From Candidatus Latescibacterota bacterium (GTDB lineage: Bacteria > Latescibacterota > MVCY01 > DTYK01), in the NCBI GenBank assembly GCA_012961925.1, contig DTYK01000106.1, positions 1 to 10,827 of the forward strand: a DNA stretch of 10,827 nucleotides. The letters are read 5' to 3'. The notes beneath the pieces were generated by a model, which was given only the letters and a program-made list of their open reading frames with translations, did no database searches and was not told where the DNA came from. A program made the position numbers and the translations under genes. Below are positions 6,774-10,827 of the stretch, piece by piece; within the stretch, counting starts at the first letter, position 1; the number at the start of each line of letters is the position of its first letter.

Positions 6774-6929
6774 CTAAAGAACCAAGGTTGCAACCAACAG
6801 GATTAAGAAGATAACGGCCCAGAGTCCTACCATCTCTTTCGGACCAAAGTCCATGTCTTCCCTTTTGCTGAACAGCTTCACACCGCCTACCACTATGAGA
6901 CTGATCCCGGCCACGATTAACACTTCCAT
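6774..6929 (-). CDS. Small two-helix membrane protein, 51 aa, function unknown
   Basis: ATG at 6929-6927, stop TAG at 6776-6774. The protein begins MEVLIVAGISLIVVGGVKLF, a hydrophobic helix, then a charged loop SKREDMDFGPKEMVG (21-35), then a second helix LWAVIFLILLVATLVL (36-51). This is a helical hairpin with both ends on the same side; the loop carries K, R and several acids. Strong support for translation: GGAGGAG sits five bases upstream, a stop codon (TAG) abuts the ATG in frame, and a good promoter lies 37 bases upstream. A longer 87-codon frame overlaps it in another phase but its product looks random. I do not recognise the family. No partner gene is adjacent; it stands alone between the repeat element and the regulator's leader. 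Confidence 0.72.
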   Translation of the reverse strand: MEVLIVAGISLIVVGGVKLFSKREDMDFGPKEMVGLWAVIFLILLVATLVL

Positions 6930-6965
6930 CTATCTCCTCCTCTCTCACTAACATGCCCGCCTTTA

Positions 6966-6994
6966 ATTATCGTTCTCAACCCTTCTCCGATCAA
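6966..6994 (-). promoter_or_regulatory. Promoter for the 51-aa membrane protein
   Basis: On the minus strand TTGATC (6994-6989), 17 bases, then GATAAT (6971-6966), which matches the -10 consensus at five of six positions. Transcription would start near 6959, leaving a leader of about 30 bases before the ATG at 6929. Confidence 0.55.
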
Positions 6995-7163
6995 TTCCTG
7001 CTCTTAGCTTGGTCGACCGGGGGAAATCTCACATTTTATCCCTTCAGCCGAGAGATTGAAAAGCTCCTTGATATAACCCATTTTTATTTGTTTCTGGAGA
7101 TCTTAGACTTCCGATGTTCATAGCTACTTTGGCTCCGAAACCTCGTATTTGAATAGAAATATA
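6995..7163. other. Non-coding stretch between the 51-aa gene's promoter and the XRE regulator's leader
   Basis: I see no supported gene in this part. On the minus strand a 25-codon frame (7081-7004, MGYIKELFNLSAEGIKCEIS…) looks protein-like but has no ribosome site. The region is AT-rich near 7075-7100. Nothing else stands out. Confidence 0.5.
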
Positions 7164-7207
7164 CCTATTATAGTCATCCCAGTCAAATAAAAAATGACTA
7201 TAGTGGG
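7164..7207. promoter_or_regulatory. 14-base-arm inverted repeat upstream of the XRE regulator, likely operator
   Basis: CCTATTATAGTCAT (7164-7177) and ATGACTATAGTGGG (7194-7207) are inverted copies: nine inner bases (TATAGTCAT) are perfect, and the only two mismatches in the outer five would be G-T pairs in RNA. The 16-base spacer is A-rich. It ends 49 bases before the GTG of the regulator gene. XRE regulators often bind inverted repeats near their own promoter, so autoregulation is the simplest reading; an RNA hairpin is the alternative if transcription starts further upstream. Confidence 0.55.
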
Positions 7208-7208
7208 T

Positions 7209-7236
7209 TTGCCTGGGTTAATATTTTGGCTAATTT
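7209..7236 (+). promoter_or_regulatory. Weak candidate promoter for the XRE regulator
   Basis: TTGCCT (7209-7214), 16 bases, TAATTT (7231-7236). Matches are modest. It begins one base after the inverted repeat at 7164-7207, the position expected for an operator that overlaps or flanks the -35. Transcription would start near 7243, leaving a very short leader that still includes the GAGGTGG ribosome site. Confidence 0.3.
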
Positions 7237-7255
7237 AAAGACTGAGGTGGGTACA

Positions 7256-7594
7256 GTGGAGACAATTATAGTAATAAAGAGGCTTGGCGAAAGGATCAGG
7301 ACCCTGAGGAGGAAGAAACGCCTGACGCAACAGGATCTGGCTGAGAGGGCCGGAGTGGATCCGAAGTACATCGGTCAGATAGAGCGGGCCGAGACCAATC
7401 CGACGATAAAGATTATAGCGAGGATTGCGGAAGAACTGGATATCAGTCTGCCTGAACTTTTTACGTTCCCGCCAGAGAAATATGTTGTCAAAAAAGAGGA
7501 ATTTGGTGATATGAAGGTCTCAGACCTGATAAAGGACAAGCCATCTGAGATACAGCAGATTATTCTGCGGACAATCAAAACCCTTTCCGAGTGA
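7256..7594 (+). CDS. XRE-family helix-turn-helix transcriptional regulator
   Basis: 112 residues. A Cro/C1-type helix-turn-helix domain covers about residues 8-65: LGERIRTLRRKKRLTQQDLA, then ERAGVDPKYIGQIERAETNP (recognition helix) and IKIIARIAEELDISLPELF. The C-terminal tail of about 45 residues (FPPEKYVVKKEEFGDMKVSD, then a helical KPSEIQQIILRTIKTLSE) may be a dimerisation segment. I chose the GTG at 7256 because GAGGTGG lies five bases upstream; a TTG at 7226 and a GTG at 7247 are in frame, but neither has a ribosome site as good. It is transcribed alone: a terminator follows, and the next gene has its own promoter. Target unknown; the inverted repeat just upstream suggests autoregulation, and neighbouring surface-sugar genes are a possible second target. 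Confidence 0.9.
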   Translation: METIIVIKRLGERIRTLRRKKRLTQQDLAERAGVDPKYIGQIERAETNPTIKIIARIAEELDISLPELFTFPPEKYVVKKEEFGDMKVSDLIKDKPSEIQQIILRTIKTLSE

Positions 7595-7653
7595 GGTTCA
7601 ACAGTACAGCTTGAGTTCGTTCCTAATGATTATTAAGTCAAGCTGCTCAGAAG

Positions 7654-7689
7654 AACCGTTCACACCTTAACGGTGGGAACGGTTTTTTT
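7654..7689 (+). terminator. Intrinsic terminator after the XRE regulator
   Basis: AACCGTTC (7654-7661) pairs with GAACGGTT (7677-7684); inside, after one A-G mismatch, CACC (7663-7666) pairs with GGTG (7672-7675) around the loop TTAAC. Seven T residues (7683-7689) close it. It lies 60 bases past the stop of the regulator and just before the promoter of the next gene. A weaker inverted pair, CAGCTTGA (7607-7614) and TCAAGCTG (7638-7645), lies between the stop codon and this stem. Confidence 0.88.
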
Positions 7690-7705
7690 GTTAGCAATTT
7701 CCCCG

Positions 7706-7734
7706 TTGACAATGCAGACTAAAAAGCTTATTTT
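7706..7734 (+). promoter_or_regulatory. Sigma-70-type promoter for the UDP-sugar dehydrogenase-lpxH-rsmA genes
   Basis: A perfect TTGACA (7706-7711), 17 bases, then TATTTT (7729-7734). It follows the terminator by about 17 bases, so the downstream genes are independent of the regulator's transcript. The leader to the ATG at 7782 is about 40 bases. Confidence 0.65.
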
Positions 7735-7781
7735 TAACTTGCATCGAAGCCATTAAGGAAGGAAGACAAAAAGGAGAGATT

Positions 7782-9083
7782 ATGGGACTTGAGGATAAGA
7801 TTAGAGAAAAAAGGGCAACCGTGGGGGTCATCGGTTTAGGGTATGTAGGGCTTCCTCTTTCCGTCGAGATAGCCAGGGCAGGTTTCCAGGTGGTGGGATT
7901 CGAGACAGATCCTGAAAGGATAGAAAAGATAAACGCCGGTAGGTCTTATATCACTGATGTGCTGTCGGAGACAATCGAGAACCTGGTTGCCCATGGAACA
8001 TTGAAAGCCACCGGGGACATGACAGGACTTAAAGGGATAGATGTGAAGGTAATCTGTGTCCCCACCCCTCTCAATGATAACAGAGAGCCAGAACTGACAT
8101 ATGTAAAGGAGGCCGCAGATAATGTTGCAAAAAGCATAGCTCCTGGCGAAATGATAGTGCTTGAAAGTACCACTTATCCCGGAACCACTGAGGAGATACT
8201 ACAGCCAAGGCTGGAAAGCACTGGGTTAAAGGCGGGGAACGATTTCTATCTCGCCTTTTCACCCGAACGCGTTGACCCCGGCAATAAGAGGTTTTCCATA
8301 AAAAACACACCGAAGGTCGTGGGAGGGATTACGAAACAATGCACCAAGACGGCATCTCTCTTTTACCGCCAGTTCGTGAAACAGGTGATACCTGTCTCCT
8401 CAACAAGGGTTGCAGAGATGACTAAACTCTTAGAAAATATCTACAGGGCCGTGAACATCGCCTTGGTGAACGAACTGACCCTCCTGTGCGACCGGATGGG
8501 GATAGACGTCTGGGAGGTTATCGATGCAGCTTCCACCAAACCTTTCGGTTTCACCAAGTTTACTCCTGGACCAGGGATCGGTGGACACTGTATCCCTCTG
8601 GACCCCTTTTATCTTGCCTGGAAGGCAAGGGAATACGATTTCAATACCAAGTTCATAGAACTCGCTGGCGAGATAAACCAGCAAATGCCCTATTTTGTGG
8701 TAGCTAAGATCTCTGAAGCATTGAATAGTCGATGCAAAAGCCTCAAGGATTCCAGGGTGCTGGTTCTCGGGGTAACTTACAAAAAGGACGTACCCGATAT
8801 CCGAATGTCCCCAGCCCTTAAAGTGATAAGGCTCCTCCAGGCACGAGGAGCAGATGTATCCTATCACGACCCATTTGTGGTGACCATATCCTCCGACCTG
8901 GCGGAGATGAATTCGATCGAGATCACCGAAGAGGTTTTATCAAGGGCTGACTGTACAGTAATAACAACCGATCACAGCAGTTACGACTGGGACTGGATTG
9001 TGGCTAACTCCCGTCTCATTGTCGATACAAAAAACGCTACCCGACATGTGAAGGACGGGAGTGAAAAGATCGTAAGACTTTGA
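7782..9083 (+). CDS. UDP-N-acetyl-D-glucosamine 6-dehydrogenase (WbpA-like)
   Basis: 433 residues, full length for the UDP-glucose/GDP-mannose dehydrogenase family, which oxidises C6 of a UDP-sugar twice with NAD+ to a uronic acid. The NAD site is GVIGLGYVGLPLSVEIARAG (15-34). The central part has CVPTPLNDNREPELTYV, closest to the UDP-GlcNAc 6-dehydrogenase (WbpA) group, and ESTTYPGTTEEIL. The catalytic cysteine is Cys270 in GPGIGGHCIPLDPFYLAWKA. The C-terminal Rossmann domain reads VLVLGVTYKKDVPDIRMSPA. UDP-ManNAc dehydrogenase (WecC) is the nearest alternative; the GHCIPLDPFYL and NREPELTY forms favour WbpA. The product would feed O-antigen or capsule sugars. ATG start with AAGGAGA four bases upstream. 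lpxH follows after 57 bp. Confidence 0.93.
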   Translation: MGLEDKIREKRATVGVIGLGYVGLPLSVEIARAGFQVVGFETDPERIEKINAGRSYITDVLSETIENLVAHGTLKATGDMTGLKGIDVKVICVPTPLNDNREPELTYVKEAADNVAKSIAPGEMIVLESTTYPGTTEEILQPRLESTGLKAGNDFYLAFSPERVDPGNKRFSIKNTPKVVGGITKQCTKTASLFYRQFVKQVIPVSSTRVAEMTKLLENIYRAVNIALVNELTLLCDRMGIDVWEVIDAASTKPFGFTKFTPGPGIGGHCIPLDPFYLAWKAREYDFNTKFIELAGEINQQMPYFVVAKISEALNSRCKSLKDSRVLVLGVTYKKDVPDIRMSPALKVIRLLQARGADVSYHDPFVVTISSDLAEMNSIEITEEVLSRADCTVITTDHSSYDWDWIVANSRLIVDTKNATRHVKDGSEKIVRL

Positions 9084-9140
9084 TAGTCTTCGTAACACAG
9101 AGGTAAGCGCCTGTTGTACTAAAGATCTTGGGAGAGTAAG

Positions 9141-9860
9141 GTGGTAGGGGATATATACTTCATATCAGACGCCCATCTGGGCTCTGCGGACAGAGTTAGG
9201 GAGAAGATCAAAGAAGAGCGACTGCTATCTTTCATCGGAAGCCTCCAGAGCAAAGCGGAGGCGTTGTATATCGTCGGAGATCTCTTCGATTTCTGGTTTG
9301 AGTATAGATCGGTAGCCTCGCAGAAAAATCCGAGGGTTCTGTTTGAGCTCTATAACCTTATTAAATCTGGCACAAAGGTTGTCTACCTCGGTGGGAACCA
9401 CGACTTTTGGCTGGGATCATTCCTTTCCGAAGGAGTAGGGGCAGAGATATCCAAAGGCCCCATCCATGCAAGACATCATGGATTGCAGATTTATGTCTCA
9501 CACGGCGACGAGTTTTGCGAAAAGGATCCTGGCACGCGCATCCTAAGAAGGATCTTGCGGAGTCCGGTTTCAATCAGTCTGTTCCGCCTGATCCATCCCG
9601 ATTTGGGAGCTATCCTTGCCAGATTGATATCCCGTTCTTCAAGGGGACCGTCTGTCCTCCCCTCTGATTTGAAGGCCGTCTGCATCGAAGCTGCCCATCG
9701 GATGTTTTCGAATGGGTTTGATGCCGTCGTCATTGGACACATACATCTTCCATTCATCCTGCATCAAGGTGAAAGAACAGTGATCATCCTGGGCGATTGG
9801 ATCCGCCACTTCTCTTATGCTGTCCTTCACAACGGTAAATTCACACTCCGGCGATGGTGA
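9141..9860 (+). CDS. lpxH: UDP-2,3-diacylglucosamine hydrolase, lipid A synthesis
   Basis: 239 residues, the usual LpxH length. LpxH cleaves UDP-2,3-diacylglucosamine to lipid X and UMP at the inner face of the membrane, the fourth step of lipid A synthesis. The calcineurin-like metal site is complete: Asp10 and His12 in ISDAHLGS, Asp47 in VGDLFDFWFEY, Asn86/His87 in GGNHDFW, His121 in SHGDEF, and His200/His202 in GHIHLP. FDFWFEY is characteristic of the LpxH group. Start is a GTG at 9141 with GGGAGAG upstream. Its stop overlaps the start of rsmA (ATGGTGA), so the two should be translated together. A related group of metallophosphoesterases of unknown substrate exists, but motif fit favours LpxH. 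Confidence 0.9.
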   Translation: MVGDIYFISDAHLGSADRVREKIKEERLLSFIGSLQSKAEALYIVGDLFDFWFEYRSVASQKNPRVLFELYNLIKSGTKVVYLGGNHDFWLGSFLSEGVGAEISKGPIHARHHGLQIYVSHGDEFCEKDPGTRILRRILRSPVSISLFRLIHPDLGAILARLISRSSRGPSVLPSDLKAVCIEAAHRMFSNGFDAVVIGHIHLPFILHQGERTVIILGDWIRHFSYAVLHNGKFTLRRW

Positions 9861-10726
9861 CGGAGTTCACCCCTTACGGTCTCATCAGGACCAGTAACTC
9901 TATAATGGCAGCTCTCTTTTATCCTAAAAAGCGGCTCGGTCAACATTTCCTCGTAGATCAGAACATTGCCCGAAGGGTAGTGGATGAGGCAGGGATAGAT
10001 ACATGCGAGATGGTTCTTGAAATTGGACCTGGCAAGGGTGTACTGACCGAACTTCTTCTCAGTCGAGCGGACAGAGTCATCGCAGTGGAGATTGACAGGA
10101 GCCTTACAGATCTTCTGAAGCAGAGGTTTGGTTCGGCAGAGAACTTCATCTTACTGGAAGGGGATATACTGAAAATAAACCTTGAGGATCTTCTTCCTGC
10201 CACTGACAGCGGAAAGATGGTGGTTGTCGCTGACTTGCCTTATTACATCACCAGCCCTGTGATCTTCAAGTTGCTATCTTCTCACCAATTCATTGACAGG
10301 GCCATTCTGATGGTTCAGCGGGAGGTAGCCCATCGCATCGTAGCAAAACCCGGCAGTAAAGTATATGGAATACTTTCCTTGGCTGTCAGGCTTCATGCGG
10401 ATCCAGCGTTACTGTTCGATATCTCCCCTGAATGTTTCAGACCGAGACCAAAGGTGTACTCGAGCCTGCTCCGCCTCGACTTTTTCGATTCGCTTTCCTT
10501 CCCTTTGAAAGATGAGAAAGGCTTTTTTATGATACTCAGAGCAGCCTTCGGGACAAGGCGTAAGATGCTAAAGAACGCACTCCGGGTGCTTGGGCTCGAT
10601 CAGGATACGCTCACAGCGATATCAGATAGCACAGGGATAGATTTAGAGAGACGTGCAGAAACCCTGACCCTGGAGGAGTTCGGCAGGCTCAGTAATGTAA
10701 TAACAGGGATATTAAAGGACAGGTAG
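9854..10726 (+). CDS. rsmA: 16S rRNA (adenine1518/1519-N6)-dimethyltransferase
   Basis: RsmA/KsgA uses S-adenosylmethionine to dimethylate the two adenines of the 3'-terminal helix 45 loop of 16S rRNA, late in 30S assembly; its loss gives kasugamycin resistance in model species. Motifs: KKRLGQHFLVD (25-35), SAM motif I EIGPGKGVLTEL (56-67), acidic VEID (78-81), GDILK (103-107), and motif IV DLPYY (127-131). Motif IV is normally NLPY; here Asn is Asp. The C-terminal domain is complete (RPRPKVYSSLLRL, RAAFGTRRKMLKNAL). 290 residues from the ATG at 9854, which overlaps the lpxH stop. An internal ATG at 9905 (MAALFYPKKRLGQ) would give the more typical N-terminus; neither has a strong ribosome site. 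Confidence 0.95.
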   Translation: MVTEFTPYGLIRTSNSIMAALFYPKKRLGQHFLVDQNIARRVVDEAGIDTCEMVLEIGPGKGVLTELLLSRADRVIAVEIDRSLTDLLKQRFGSAENFILLEGDILKINLEDLLPATDSGKMVVVADLPYYITSPVIFKLLSSHQFIDRAILMVQREVAHRIVAKPGSKVYGILSLAVRLHADPALLFDISPECFRPRPKVYSSLLRLDFFDSLSFPLKDEKGFFMILRAAFGTRRKMLKNALRVLGLDQDTLTAISDSTGIDLERRAETLTLEEFGRLSNVITGILKDR

Positions 10727-10827
10727 GGGATAGTGCCCTTAAGCCTGAGACGATGACGGTTCAGGCGAAGGCTTCGGACTGCCCTTTCTTTTCGCTTCCT
10801 TTTCTTCCAAGCCTTTTCGTAAAAGGC
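10727..10827 (+). other. Downstream region of rsmA with a hairpin at the window edge
   Basis: No gene is visible. GCCTGA (10744-10749) and TCAGGC (10761-10766) form a weak inverted pair. At the very end GCCTTTT (10811-10817) and AAAAGGC (10821-10827) form a perfect 7-base stem around CGT. This could be the stem of a terminator for the rsmA transcript if a T-run follows beyond the window, which I cannot see. Confidence 0.35.

Noticed and set aside
6691..6954. 87-codon minus-strand frame beginning MLVREEEIDGSVNRG
   Set aside because: Composition is arginine/glycine-rich and random-looking, with no ribosome site at its ATG. It covers the 51-aa membrane gene in another phase, which has the ribosome site, promoter and sensible helices.
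7004..7081. 25-codon minus-strand frame (MGYIKELFNLSAEGIKCEIS…)
   Set aside because: Looks protein-like but has no ribosome site before its ATG (A-rich sequence only) and is too short to judge. It may be a remnant.
8430..8867. Minus-strand 145-codon frame inside the UDP-sugar dehydrogenase gene
   Set aside because: Shadow of a well-conserved gene; the product shows no recognisable motif.
10735..10800. Possible tRNA or small RNA after rsmA
   Set aside because: No acceptor/anticodon/T-arm pattern could be drawn; only short weak inverted pairs are present.

Overview
The window is about 10.8 kb of moderate-GC chromosomal DNA from a Gram-negative bacterium. UDP-2,3-diacylglucosamine hydrolase (lipid A synthesis) and a UDP-N-acetyl-hexosamine dehydrogenase (surface polysaccharide) point to an LPS-type envelope. 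Protein style and the cluster fusA-like / yebC / ruvC / ruvA suggest Desulfobacterota (old Deltaproteobacteria) or a neighbouring phylum; this is inference from family resemblance only. I see no phage, transposase, CRISPR or plasmid genes, so the window is mostly housekeeping.

Left part, minus strand, reading leftward from about 6.9 kb. A 51-aa two-helix membrane protein (6774-6929) has its own promoter. A membrane-anchored, extracytoplasmic zinc metallopeptidase-like protein (5533-6459) is followed by coaE, dephospho-CoA kinase (4880-5503). After a clear promoter (4807-4835) comes an elongation factor G-like GTPase (2702-4771), coupled with zero spacing to a YebC/TACO1-family gene (1952-2701). 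ruvC (1381-1854) and ruvA (776-1366), for Holliday junction processing, follow. ruvB is not next to ruvA; instead, after a 176-bp gap, comes a class 1 dihydroorotate dehydrogenase-like flavoprotein cut by the window edge (1-599).

Middle part (6514-7255), the divergence zone: the 51-aa gene, a roughly 120-bp MITE-like inverted repeat built on a CACAAAG motif, and a strong inverted repeat just upstream of a small XRE-family regulator.

Right part, plus strand: the XRE regulator (7256-7594) ends at an intrinsic terminator. A near-consensus promoter then drives a WbpA-like UDP-N-acetylglucosamine 6-dehydrogenase (7782-9083), followed by lpxH (9141-9860) and the overlapping rsmA/ksgA (9854-10726). 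These make a polysaccharide precursor, process a lipid A precursor and dimethylate 16S rRNA.

Points most worth a second look: the EF-G-like protein lacks the canonical guanine-specificity motifs (NGLR instead of NKxD, GDA instead of GSA) while its P-loop and DTPG motif are intact; the overlooked 51-aa membrane protein; the inverted repeats in front of the XRE and metallopeptidase genes; and a DLPY instead of NLPY motif in RsmA. I found no convincing new multi-gene system.
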